Below, in pieces: positions 7,878-14,700 of a DNA stretch of 29,596 nucleotides. A program made the position numbers and the translations under genes. Source of the DNA: Flavobacterium sp. UBA6135 (lineage in GTDB: Bacteria; Bacteroidota; Bacteroidia; Flavobacteriales; Flavobacteriaceae); contig NZ_DIVJ01000039.1 in the NCBI RefSeq assembly GCF_002428305.1, positions 1 to 29,596 on the forward strand. The letters run 5' to 3'. Position 1 is the first letter of the stretch. Every line of letters starts with the position of its first letter. The notes beneath the pieces were generated by a model. That model made no database searches, was not told the origin of the DNA, and saw nothing but the letters and a program-made list of their open reading frames with translations.

Positions 7878-8162
7878 TTATACTTCGGGAGGTGGAGAGA
7901 ATATTTCGTCTAAAACTTCATCGTGTTGGATGTTGTTTTCGGAAATTATTTTTTTGGAAGCTTGTTGTTCTAACTTTAGTGTAAAAACTTCTTTGTTGTT
8001 TTTAATAACATCTTTTATTTTGAATGTTTTGTGCGTTTCTTCTTCTTCAGACAGACTAAAGACCAAAGATAAGTCGGCATCTTTATTCATATACCCGATA
8101 ATAGAAGGCAAAGAAATAAAAGACACGAACAAAAAAAGCACAATGGACACCAAAATTTTCAT
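7878..8162 (-). CDS. Small exported or membrane-anchored hypothetical protein
   Basis: 94 residues, family not recognised. Residues 1-24 are a signal peptide or membrane anchor, and the rest is a charged stretch (SLSEEEETHKTFKIKD, EQQASKKIISENN) ending in FSPPPEV. It is supported as a gene by the signal-like N-terminus, by its fit in the space between sulP and dps, and by a full TATTTTTG box at 8168-8175, just five bases before the ATG. It resembles small conserved flavobacterial proteins of unknown role. A large open frame on the opposite strand here is judged a shadow. Confidence 0.65.
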   Translation of the reverse strand: MKILVSIVLFLFVSFISLPSIIGYMNKDADLSLVFSLSEEEETHKTFKIKDVIKNNKEVFTLKLEQQASKKIISENNIQHDEVLDEIFSPPPEV

Positions 8163-8167
8163 TACTG

Positions 8168-8175
8168 CAAAAATA
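8168..8175 (-). promoter_or_regulatory. -7 box directly before ATG 8162
   Basis: TATTTTTG on the minus strand matches TAnnTTTG and is separated from the ATG by five bases. Transcription would start at or next to the start codon. A TTTG at 8190-8193 is 14 bases upstream, shorter than usual. Confidence 0.5.
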
Positions 8176-8228
8176 GATTTTTAGGAGGTCAAAACCGAAT
8201 AATAGTGTTAATTTTAATTAAAATTTAA

Positions 8229-8708
8229 CTACATTTCTTCTTCTAACCATGCCTTCATCATCCAAATTGTTTTTTCTTGCTCCTTGATAAAATCACTCAT
8301 CATTGCATTTGTTCCTTCGTCATTTGCTTCATCAGACTGACTTAAAATTACACGTTCAATTTTAAGTAGCTGACTAAGAGACAAAACAATCAAGTTTACT
8401 GCTTCTTCATCTTTTGAAATATTGAAACCCACTTGCAATTTATTGTTTTTAATATAATCTTCAAAAGTATGTAGTGGTATACCTCCGAGCGTTAAAATTC
8501 GTTCTGCAATTGAATCAATTTTTAATTGACTGTCATTATACAATTCTTCAAATTTAACATGTAAATCAAAGAAACGTCTTCCTTTAATATTCCAGTGCAA
8601 GCCTCTCAAATTTTGATAATATACTTGGAAATTAGCCAATAAAATATTTAATTCTGCTGCGAGAATTTCTGCCTTTTTACTCTCTAATCCGATACTGTTC
8701 GTTTTCAT
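8229..8708 (-). CDS. dps: Dps/ferritin-like DNA-binding protein
   Basis: 159 residues, typical Dps length. Dps forms 12-subunit shells that oxidise and store iron with hydrogen peroxide and protect DNA in the cytosol. The di-iron site spans two subunits: H38 in LHWNIKG, H50 and E54 in LHVKFEELY, and D65 and E69 in DSIAERI. The gene is divergent from oxyR with 100 bases between starts, which agrees with peroxide control by OxyR as known in Bacteroides. No perfect TAnnTTTG box was found before it. Confidence 0.93.
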   Translation of the reverse strand: MKTNSIGLESKKAEILAAELNILLANFQVYYQNLRGLHWNIKGRRFFDLHVKFEELYNDSQLKIDSIAERILTLGGIPLHTFEDYIKNNKLQVGFNISKDEEAVNLIVLSLSQLLKIERVILSQSDEANDEGTNAMMSDFIKEQEKTIWMMKAWLEEEM

Positions 8709-8781
8709 AATTACTGTTTTTATTTACTTTAAATTTACAAAAAAATTACCGGTTTGTATTATAATTAAAATTGATTGTTTT

Positions 8782-8789
8782 TATATTTG
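8782..8789 (+). promoter_or_regulatory. -7 box for oxyR in the oxyR/dps divergent region
   Basis: TATATTTG is a full match to TAnnTTTG, 19 bases before the oxyR ATG. TTTG at 8753-8756 could be the -33 element, but the 25-base spacer is longer than usual. OxyR probably binds within 8709-8808; no operator could be assigned by eye. Confidence 0.5.
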
Positions 8790-8808
8790 CATCAAATTTA
8801 ACTATATC

Positions 8809-9756
8809 ATGACTATAACTCAATTACATTATGTGTTAGCCGTTGCAGAATACAAGAATTTTACTTTAGCGGCAGAAAAATGTTTTGTTACGCAACCTAC
8901 TTTAAGCATGCAAATACAAAAAATTGAAGAAGAATTGGGTATTCAAATATTTGACAGAAGTAAAAAGCCCATTCAACTTACTGACATTGGATTAAAAATT
9001 GTGTCACAAGCAAAAAATATTGTGAATGAAGCCAATAGGATAAAAGATATTGTTGATCAACAAAAAGGGTTTGTTGGTGGTGAATTCAGGTTAGGAATCA
9101 TTCCCACGGTAATGCCTACATTATTACCTATGTTTCTAAATAATTTTATAAAAAAGCATCCGAAAGTTAACCTAATTATTGAAGAATTAAACACTGATGA
9201 AATCATTCATAAATTAAAGAATGGTCATTTGGACGCCGCTATTGCTGCCACACCATTGGAAGAAATTAGTCTTAAAGAAATTGTTTTGTATTATGAACCG
9301 TTTGTGGCCTATATTCCGGATGGACATGTAAATTCAAAATTAAAAGAAATTGAAGTTTCAGATTTAAACCTTCAAGAAATTTTACTTTTACAAGATGGCC
9401 ATTGCTTTAGAGACGGTATTTTAAACTTATGTAAGAATGTGAATGGATCAAACGACACTATTAATACTTTTCAAATTGAAAGTGGCAGTTTTGAAACTTT
9501 GATTAAATTAGCCGATGAAGGTTTAGGCACAACACTACTTCCCTATTTGCATACGTTAGACTTAAACGAAAAAAACAAAACTAAGCTACGTCCTTTTAAA
9601 GACCCGAAACCGGCACGAGAAGTGAGTTTAATTTTTCCTAAGAGTGAATTGAAGCTTCAAATAATCGAAGCTCTCAGAGACTCTATTTCAGGAATCATTA
9701 GAGGTGCAATTGCTTTTCAGGACATTCAAATTATCAGTCCGAAAACAAAGAAATAA
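8809..9756 (+). CDS. oxyR: Hydrogen peroxide-sensing LysR-type activator OxyR
   Basis: 315 residues. An N-terminal winged helix-turn-helix (about 1-60, with FTLAAEKCFVTQPTLSMQI) is followed by a LysR substrate-binding domain from about 90. C199 and C208 in DGHCF...NLC fall at the same residue numbers as the redox pair of E. coli OxyR, which forms a disulfide on peroxide exposure. This makes OxyR much more likely than a generic LysR protein. Divergence from dps points to dps as a direct target and suggests autoregulation in the shared intergenic region. A terminator follows the stop codon. Confidence 0.94.
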   Translation: MTITQLHYVLAVAEYKNFTLAAEKCFVTQPTLSMQIQKIEEELGIQIFDRSKKPIQLTDIGLKIVSQAKNIVNEANRIKDIVDQQKGFVGGEFRLGIIPTVMPTLLPMFLNNFIKKHPKVNLIIEELNTDEIIHKLKNGHLDAAIAATPLEEISLKEIVLYYEPFVAYIPDGHVNSKLKEIEVSDLNLQEILLLQDGHCFRDGILNLCKNVNGSNDTINTFQIESGSFETLIKLADEGLGTTLLPYLHTLDLNEKNKTKLRPFKDPKPAREVSLIFPKSELKLQIIEALRDSISGIIRGAIAFQDIQIISPKTKK

Positions 9757-9758
9757 AA

Positions 9759-9781
9759 AAAGGAGCCGTTTAAGCTCCTTT
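9759..9781. terminator. Bidirectional terminator between oxyR and the 9786 gene
   Basis: AAAGGAGC (9759-9766) and GCTCCTTT (9774-9781) form a perfect 8-bp stem with a seven-base loop. An A run precedes it, so it may serve both oxyR and the converging minus-strand gene. Confidence 0.75.
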
Positions 9782-9785
9782 AGTT

Positions 9786-9983
9786 TTATAATTCTACGTA
9801 ATTTAAACAATAAGTCAATTCGGGTTTCTCTTTTGTGTAACTCAATAGCCAATCGCGTAATTGTTCCAATTCATAAGGCAGTAATTGTTTGATTGCTTTT
9901 TCAAGTTCTTTACAAAACAGTTTAGGGTCAAAACTAACGCTTTCAAGAATTTTCTTCGTGTAAGCAAACATTGGTCTTGTCAT
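9786..9983 (-). CDS. Small conserved protein of unknown function
   Basis: 65 residues from ATG 9983. No signal peptide or membrane segment. It is rich in charged and aromatic residues (FAYTKKILESVSFDPKLF, then LLPYELEQLRDWL) and predicted helical. I recall near-identical small proteins in other flavobacteria but no function. A GTG start 12 codons upstream (10019) is possible, but the codons MTRPMFAY look like the natural N-terminus and the TATTTTTG box at 10024-10031 leaves a leader of about 35 bases for the shorter form. Confidence 0.72.
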   Translation of the reverse strand: MTRPMFAYTKKILESVSFDPKLFCKELEKAIKQLLPYELEQLRDWLLSYTKEKPELTYCLNYVEL

Positions 9984-10023
9984 AAAATTAGTTTTAGTAG
10001 TTGGGTATAATAAGAACACAACT

Positions 10024-10031
10024 CAAAAATA
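10024..10031 (-). promoter_or_regulatory. -7 box for the small gene at 9786-9983
   Basis: TATTTTTG on the minus strand matches TAnnTTTG. No TTG at the expected -33 distance was seen. Confidence 0.4.
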
Positions 10032-10082
10032 TTTAAAAAATTGTGTGAAGCCGAAAAATAAACAAAAAATTAACTTCAGTTG

Positions 10083-10874
10083 TTATCGATTATCTCCGTC
10101 TAACAAGTCGCCCAAGCCTCCCAAAATGCTTCCTTCTCCTTTGCGTTTTCCACCTGCTTGAGGAGCCGCAGCCCATATTCTACCAGCCAATCTGCTAAAC
10201 GGTAACGATTGAATATAAGCGGTTCCGGGACCTTTTAAAGTGGCAAAAAACAAGCCTTCTCCACCAAAAATAGTATTTCTTATTCCTCCTACAAATTGAA
10301 TATCATAATCAACCGATTGAGTAAATCCGACAATGCAACCTGTGTCCACTTTTATCATTTCTCCGGATTGTAATTCTACTTTTGCCATGGTTCCGCCTGC
10401 ATGAATAAAGGCAAAACCACTTCCTTCTAGTTTTTGCATGATAAACCCTTCCCCACCAAAAAGTCCGCGGCCTAATTTTCTTGAAAATTCTACACCGATT
10501 TTTACGCCTTGATTGGCACATAAAAACGCATCTTTTTGACAAATGAATTTTCCTCCTATTTCATTCAGATTAATTGGAAGTATTTTTCCGGGATAAGGAG
10601 ATGCAAATGAGATTTTCCGAGCGAGTGAGTGCTGATTTTGAAAAAGTGTCATGAATAAACTTTCGCCAGTTAGCCATCTCTTTCCGGCAGAGAAAACTTT
10701 ATCCATAAAACCTCCGGCATCGCTCCCATCTCCTAAAATGGTTTTCATATTGATTCCGTTTTCCATCATCATGAATCCGCCGGCTTCAGCAATTACGGAC
10801 TCTGAGGGGCTTAATTGAATTTCAACATATTGCATTTCTTCACCATAAATGGTGTATTCCATAACTTTATACAT
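10083..10874 (-). CDS. AIM24 family protein (TIGR00266-type)
   Basis: 264 residues from ATG 10874. Family members are beta-rich proteins of uncertain function; the eukaryotic relative AIM24 is mitochondrial. Diagnostic features are VIAEAGGFMMMENGI, an internal GESLFMTLFQN, FLCANQGVKIGVEF, the Gly-rich GRGLFGGEGFIMQKL and GGIRNTIFGGEGLFFATL, and a C-terminal Gly-rich tail. Alternative starts are the ATG at 10862 (MEYTIYGEEM) and one at 10937; homologues I recall begin close to the YGEEMQ segment, so the 10937 start is probably too long. It may be cotranscribed behind mnmD, which ends 95 bases upstream of this start. Confidence 0.85.
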   Translation of the reverse strand: MYKVMEYTIYGEEMQYVEIQLSPSESVIAEAGGFMMMENGINMKTILGDGSDAGGFMDKVFSAGKRWLTGESLFMTLFQNQHSLARKISFASPYPGKILPINLNEIGGKFICQKDAFLCANQGVKIGVEFSRKLGRGLFGGEGFIMQKLEGSGFAFIHAGGTMAKVELQSGEMIKVDTGCIVGFTQSVDYDIQFVGGIRNTIFGGEGLFFATLKGPGTAYIQSLPFSRLAGRIWAAAPQAGGKRKGEGSILGGLGDLLDGDNR

Positions 10875-10969
10875 GTTTGTAATTTTATATGATTGAACAT
10901 TTATTATTTGTATGTCGCTCCTTTGGGGCTGAATCATTCAAATTGGAGATTTGCGGTTACAAAAATGTA

Positions 10970-11632
10970 TCACATTTTCCTCCCTCTCAACATTTCCCGT
11001 TTTCCCGGAGGTCCGGCTAATTTTTCAATTTGGAAACCGGCTTCAATCATGGCTCTTTTTATGGGTCCGCGACACGCATAAGTGACTAACATTCCTTCCT
11101 TTTTTAAGGCCATATACATTTTTTTAAAAATATCCACACTCCACAATTCCGGTTGCACCCGAAATCCAAAAGCATCAAAATAAATCAGGTCAAATTGATT
11201 TTTGTCGTCAATATCTTTAAAAAATTGCTTGCGTTTTGTTAGACTATAAGTTGGAGAAAATGTTACAGCTTTATTCCATTCTGCTTCATGAAATAATTTA
11301 AAGACGTTGTTAAATTCATTTGCATTCAAGGCTTCCGGATAATTCATTTGCATAACTTCTTCCATAGCAACCGGATATGCTTCAACCCCAACATATTCAA
11401 TGTTTTGACCTGATTGTTTTGCTTCTAAAAAAGTAATAAACGCATTGAGCCCTGTTCCAAATCCAATTTCTAAAATTGAAATTGATTTTTCATTACAGCA
11501 TGAAAACCCGTTTTTTATAAATACATGTTGGGCTTCCTGAATGGCTCCGTGTTTGGAGTGATAGCTTTCCCCCCATTCCGGAATGTGAATGGATGTGGAG
11601 CCATCAGTTGTTATAAAAATTTCTCTTTTCAT
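10970..11632 (-). CDS. mnmD: MnmD-type tRNA wobble-uridine methyltransferase
   Basis: 220 residues. An S-adenosylmethionine-dependent Rossmann methyltransferase corresponding to the methyltransferase half of MnmC: ILEIGFGTGLNAF at 53-65, then VGVEAYP at 81-87, FDAFGFRVQPELW at 152-164, and a conserved C-terminal AGPPGKREMLRG. It would convert 5-aminomethyl-2-thiouridine at tRNA position 34 to the methylaminomethyl form. It lacks the FAD oxidase half found in enterobacterial MnmC, as expected for stand-alone MnmD. It begins just beyond the terminator at 11634-11664, so it probably has its own promoter or depends on read-through. Confidence 0.88.
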   Translation of the reverse strand: MKREIFITTDGSTSIHIPEWGESYHSKHGAIQEAQHVFIKNGFSCCNEKSISILEIGFGTGLNAFITFLEAKQSGQNIEYVGVEAYPVAMEEVMQMNYPEALNANEFNNVFKLFHEAEWNKAVTFSPTYSLTKRKQFFKDIDDKNQFDLIYFDAFGFRVQPELWSVDIFKKMYMALKKEGMLVTYACRGPIKRAMIEAGFQIEKLAGPPGKREMLRGRKM

Positions 11633-11633
11633 G

Positions 11634-11664
11634 GTAAAAAAAAATGTAACCCGAAAGTTACATT
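11634..11664 (-). terminator. Intrinsic terminator overlapping a stop codon
   Basis: On the minus strand AATGTAAC (11664-11657) and GTTACATT (11650-11643) form an 8-bp stem with a TTTCGG loop, followed directly by a run of T. The stop codon of the CxxCH lipoprotein gene (11663-11665) is partly inside the stem. This ends the two-gene lipoprotein operon. Confidence 0.8.
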
Positions 11665-12118
11665 ATTTTGTGGTAATTACTAATTTTTTTATTCTGGGAA
11701 TCGGGCCGCCACATTTTACTTCGTGGCATCTTATACAAGCTTGAATGGCATTGTTATAATGTGTTTCTGCATTTTCAGGATCGGCATAAATTTGTTCCTG
11801 AGCTTTCAAAAACAAGACCGATTGTTCTTTAAAAAAGGCATCGTTTTCCGAAGGATCGGTCATGATTGAACTGTGAATTTTTGAAAAATGCGTTGGAAAT
11901 TCACCTACCTCTTCCCCGTTTATGATTCGGTTTTTCAATCGTTCGTTGTCCACATACATTTGCTCCATAAGCAATGCCATTTCTGACATGTTATACATTT
12001 CAAAGTTTTTCTTTTCGGTAGTAGTGGTTTCCTTATCCGGTTCTACTGCAGGTGTCTCTTTGCAGGAGCTAAAAACTACTACCAATAAAAGGACAAGCAG
12101 GTTATTTATGTTATTCAT
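11663..12118 (-). CDS. Lipoprotein with a C-terminal CxxCH haem motif
   Basis: 151 residues. A lipoprotein signal peptide ends VFSSC, with C19 as the lipidated residue, so the protein is predicted to be membrane-anchored outside the cytoplasm. A helical, Met- and His-containing body leads to CIRCH at 128-132, the covalent haem c attachment motif. One such motif near the C-terminus of a helical domain recalls cytochrome c-prime folds, but the family is not identified. The ATG overlaps the stop of the DUF4920 gene as TAATG, so translation is probably coupled and the two proteins likely act together. Confidence 0.75.
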   Translation of the reverse strand: MNNINNLLVLLLVVVFSSCKETPAVEPDKETTTTEKKNFEMYNMSEMALLMEQMYVDNERLKNRIINGEEVGEFPTHFSKIHSSIMTDPSENDAFFKEQSVLFLKAQEQIYADPENAETHYNNAIQACIRCHEVKCGGPIPRIKKLVITTK

Positions 12119-12606
12119 TATTCTTTAATTAAAACACCGTTGGCCGTAAAAGAATAGGTTACTTCCGGTTCTGTGATGGCATCAATTTCTTCTTGGGATT
12201 TTCCGGCATCTTTGGCATAATGTTTCAAAACATCCACCGACTCCACAGAAACAAAAGCTTTACCATTCATAATCGCTTCGCTTCCTGCGGCATTTAGCGG
12301 CATAAAAAATCCGTAATCTTTAAAGCGAATGAAGGCCTTTTTATCTTCCCCTAAATCCACATTCATCCAACATCCTTTCTTTTGACATACGTCTTTGATT
12401 ACAGAAGCAAATTTTACTTCAATGGTATCCCCTTCTTTTAAATTGGTATATTTATCTAGAAGTTCTTCTTTAGTTAATGTTCCTTCTGCCGTAATGCTAT
12501 CTCCAAAAGAAGCATAGGCAAATTCAGGTGTAACTTCGGTTGGTTCGTTTTTTTTGCATGCCATTAAACTTGTGACAACTAAAAGCGATAAAATAATTTT
12601 TTTCAT
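12118..12606 (-). CDS. DUF4920 domain-containing lipoprotein
   Basis: 162 residues. The signal peptide ends SLMAC, giving a lipoprotein lipidated at C17. The domain following matches DUF4920: ASFGDSI near 32-38, then VCQKKGCWMNV at 73-83 with C74 and C79 spaced CxxxxCWM, RFKDYGFFMPLN, and AIMNGKAFVSVESV. The function of the domain is not known; the paired cysteines could bind a metal or form a disulfide. It is the first gene of an operon with the CxxCH lipoprotein, with overlapping stop and start codons. A good promoter precedes it at 12632-12659. Confidence 0.87.
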   Translation of the reverse strand: MKKIILSLLVVTSLMACKKNEPTEVTPEFAYASFGDSITAEGTLTKEELLDKYTNLKEGDTIEVKFASVIKDVCQKKGCWMNVDLGEDKKAFIRFKDYGFFMPLNAAGSEAIMNGKAFVSVESVDVLKHYAKDAGKSQEEIDAITEPEVTYSFTANGVLIKE

Positions 12607-12631
12607 TTTCTATAATTTTTATACGATGCTG

Positions 12632-12659
12632 CAAAAATAAACAGAATAGTCAAATCAAA
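12632..12659 (-). promoter_or_regulatory. Promoter of the DUF4920/CxxCH operon
   Basis: On the minus strand TTTG (12659-12656) is followed after 16 bases by TATTTTTG (12639-12632), close to the Bacteroidetes TTTG/TAnnTTTG promoter. The -7 box ends 25 bases before the ATG at 12606. Confidence 0.6.
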
Positions 12660-12789
12660 TCCTAAAAGTCTAACTATTTTGTAAATTATCTAAAATTTAG
12701 AATCAGTATTCATTATGAAATTGCCGTAAAAACCAAAGGTGATTTTCAAAATAGTAACCGAAATAGCCTAAAAAACTATTTAATTTTTT

Positions 12790-12860
12790 TACTTTAGCAA
12801 AATCTGAACAATTCAATCAGTCAAAAGTTGTTTATGAGGCATAACCGCCTAAAAAACAAC
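12790..12860 (+). promoter_or_regulatory. Possible promoter and leader hairpin before ilvE
   Basis: TACTTTAG at 12790-12797, one base from TAnnTTTG, would give a leader of about 95 bases. Within it GTTGTTT (12827-12833) pairs with AAACAAC (12854-12860) and AGGC (12837-12840) with GCCT (12847-12850), around a six-base loop. No T run follows, so it is not a simple terminator. The rest of the gap 12607-12897 shows nothing else. Confidence 0.35.
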
Positions 12861-12897
12861 CAATTATCAGCATATAATATAAAATAAAACCATTTTA

Positions 12898-13968
12898 ATG
12901 ACTTCAAACACTACCAACGAAATCGATATAGTTAGGGCTTCGACCTCAAAAATAGACGCTGTTGATTTTGAAAACCTCACTTTTGGAAACATTTTCACGG
13001 ACCACATGCTTATTTGTGATTATAAAAATGGAGCCTGGGAAAAACCGCTTATAAAACCTTATGAACCTTTTTTAATTGACCCTTCGGCCAAAGTTTTTCA
13101 TTATGGACAAGCCATCTTTGAAGGTATGAAGGCCTACAAAGATGAAAACGATGCTGTTTGGTTATTCCGTCCCGATGAAAACCACAAACGTTTCAATCAT
13201 TCTGCCAAGCGATTGGCGATGCCGGAAATACCGGAAGAAATTTTCATCAATGGTTTGCATGAAATTTTAAAAATTGAAAAAGATTGGGTTAAAAAAGGAA
13301 AAGGCAACTCTTTATATATTCGTCCGTTTATGATTGCGATTGGAACGGGAGTTATAGCACAACCGTCGACACAATATCGTTTTATGATTATTTTGTCTCC
13401 TGCTCGTTCTTATTATTCGGGAGAAGTGAAAGTAATCATTGCGGAACATTACAGTAGAGCGGCAAATGGCGGGATTGGAGCTGCAAAAGCGGCAGGAAAT
13501 TATTCTGCTCAATTCTACCCTACCAAACTGGCTAATGAAAAAGGGTTTCAGCAAATTATTTGGACCGATGATGCTACGCATACCAAATTGGAAGAAGCCG
13601 GCACGATGAATTTGTTTTTTAGAATAAAAGACACCTTATATACGGCACCTACGAGCGAACGAATTTTGGATGGTGTTACCCGAAAAAGCTTGATTGAAAT
13701 TGCGAAAAAGGAAGGCATTGCAGTAGAAGTACGTTCTGTATTGGTCTCCGAACTTATTGAAGCGTCAAAAGACGGTTCGTTAATGGAAATCTTTGGAGCG
13801 GGCACTGCTGCCGTTGTTAATCCTGTTGTTGGATTTTCGTATCAAGATACCTATTATGAGATACCCAAATTAGAAAATTCTTTTGCGTTGTTGCTAAAAG
13901 AAAAATTAACTAATATTCAGTATAAAATTGACGACGACACTTTTGGTTGGACGGTCAAGGTAAAGTAA
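12898..13968 (+). CDS. ilvE: Branched-chain amino acid aminotransferase
   Basis: 356 residues, the length of the longer bacterial/eukaryotic-type branched-chain aminotransferases (fold type IV PLP enzymes, cytosolic). It catalyses the last step of valine, leucine and isoleucine synthesis and the first step of their breakdown, with 2-oxoglutarate/glutamate. Evidence: HYGQAIFEGMKAY at 68-80, the PLP lysine expected at K197 in GAAKAAGNYSAQF, LEEAGTMNLFF around 231-241, and SRxxL-like RILDGVTRKSLIEIA. The gene stands alone, with its own leader and a strong terminator. Other ilv genes are not in the window. Confidence 0.95.
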   Translation: MTSNTTNEIDIVRASTSKIDAVDFENLTFGNIFTDHMLICDYKNGAWEKPLIKPYEPFLIDPSAKVFHYGQAIFEGMKAYKDENDAVWLFRPDENHKRFNHSAKRLAMPEIPEEIFINGLHEILKIEKDWVKKGKGNSLYIRPFMIAIGTGVIAQPSTQYRFMIILSPARSYYSGEVKVIIAEHYSRAANGGIGAAKAAGNYSAQFYPTKLANEKGFQQIIWTDDATHTKLEEAGTMNLFFRIKDTLYTAPTSERILDGVTRKSLIEIAKKEGIAVEVRSVLVSELIEASKDGSLMEIFGAGTAAVVNPVVGFSYQDTYYEIPKLENSFALLLKEKLTNIQYKIDDDTFGWTVKVK

Positions 13969-13971
13969 ATT

Positions 13972-13997
13972 AAAATCCTCTTGAAAAAGAGGATTTT
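13972..13997. terminator. Terminator between ilvE and the MazG-like gene
   Basis: AAAATCCTCTT (13972-13982) and AAGAGGATTTT (13987-13997) form a perfect 11-bp stem with a GAAA loop, followed by more T. It lies between convergent genes and can serve both. Confidence 0.85.
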
Positions 13998-13999
13998 TT

Positions 14000-14383
14000 T
14001 TATCTAAAAATCTCCTCAAAATTAGGTCGGAAATAATTGGGTCCTTTCATCACTTTGCCGTCTTCTCTGTAAATGGGTTTACCATCTTCGCCGAGTTTGC
14101 TCATGTTACTGCGTTGTATTTCGTTGAAAACTTCTTCAATTTTGTGTTGCAAACCGTGTTCGATGATGGTTCCGCATAAGATGTAGAGCATGTCACCCAA
14201 GGCATCGGCCACTTCTACAATGTCATTATTCATGGCGGCTTCGAGGTATTCCTCATTTTCTTCTTTCATTAAATTGTACCGCAATAGGTTTTTATTTTCA
14301 CCCAAATGTACAGAAGGTTGTTCTTTATGTCCGATTTGAAAAGCCGTATGAAATTCGATCACGGCATTAATTTGTTCTTTCAT
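14000..14383 (-). CDS. MazG-like nucleoside triphosphate pyrophosphohydrolase
   Basis: 127 residues. The all-alpha NTP pyrophosphatase signature is present: E41-E45 in KEENEEYLEA (ExxE metal site) and EVADALGDMLYI at 57-68 with D60 and D64 as the second metal-binding pair. Such enzymes hydrolyse nucleoside triphosphates to monophosphate and pyrophosphate, often cleaning up non-canonical nucleotides. The C-terminus (KLGEDGKPIYREDGKV) is a conserved extension. The substrate cannot be assigned. It converges on ilvE with a shared terminator. Confidence 0.85.
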   Translation of the reverse strand: MKEQINAVIEFHTAFQIGHKEQPSVHLGENKNLLRYNLMKEENEEYLEAAMNNDIVEVADALGDMLYILCGTIIEHGLQHKIEEVFNEIQRSNMSKLGEDGKPIYREDGKVMKGPNYFRPNFEEIFR

Positions 14384-14439
14384 AGTTTGCAGTTTATAGG
14401 AATGCTTAAAATTAATGCATTTCCCGATAGCTAAATTGC

Positions 14440-14469
14440 TTTGGTTTAAAAAACAATTAACTACTTTTG
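14440..14469 (+). promoter_or_regulatory. Promoter of the small membrane protein gene
   Basis: TTTG (14440-14443), an 18-base spacer and TACTTTTG (14462-14469) make a near-ideal Bacteroidetes promoter. The -7 box ends 20 bases before the ATG at 14490. Confidence 0.7.
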
Positions 14470-14489
14470 TTGAAAAGTAATTTTATCCC

Positions 14490-14678
14490 ATGTTTACAAA
14501 AGGACAACTCATTTTTGCTGTTTTATTTGCGATCACTTTTATTGGTGTACTCATTTACTCCTATCGAAAAGATGTAAAACTGCATCGCTTTCATTTTAAA
14601 GGCAGTGGTAAAGTTGTCATTGGATTCCTGTTGTTCATTGCTTTACTTTTTGTGATTAAATATTTTCTAAAAAAATAA
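14490..14678 (+). CDS. Small two-helix membrane protein, conserved hypothetical
   Basis: 62 residues with hydrophobic segments at about 6-25 and 43-60, joined by a basic loop (YRKDVKLHRFHFKGSGK). The positive loop predicts cytoplasmic placement with both ends outside. It has its own strong promoter and lies 22 bases before the SRPBCC/GyrI gene, so the two are probably cotranscribed. I recall similar small proteins in flavobacteria, without a known function. Confidence 0.75.
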   Translation: MFTKGQLIFAVLFAITFIGVLIYSYRKDVKLHRFHFKGSGKVVIGFLLFIALLFVIKYFLKK

Positions 14679-14700
14679 GACCTCCTAAATTTCCATTCTG

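Noticed and set aside
7633..8184. Plus-strand frame of 183 codons opposite sulP and the small exported protein gene
   Set aside because: It is antisense to sulP and the 94-residue gene, with a composition typical of a shadow frame.
12834..12887. Leader peptide for attenuation of ilvE
   Set aside because: The 17-codon frame has no run of Leu, Ile or Val codons and no terminator follows, so classical attenuation is not supported.
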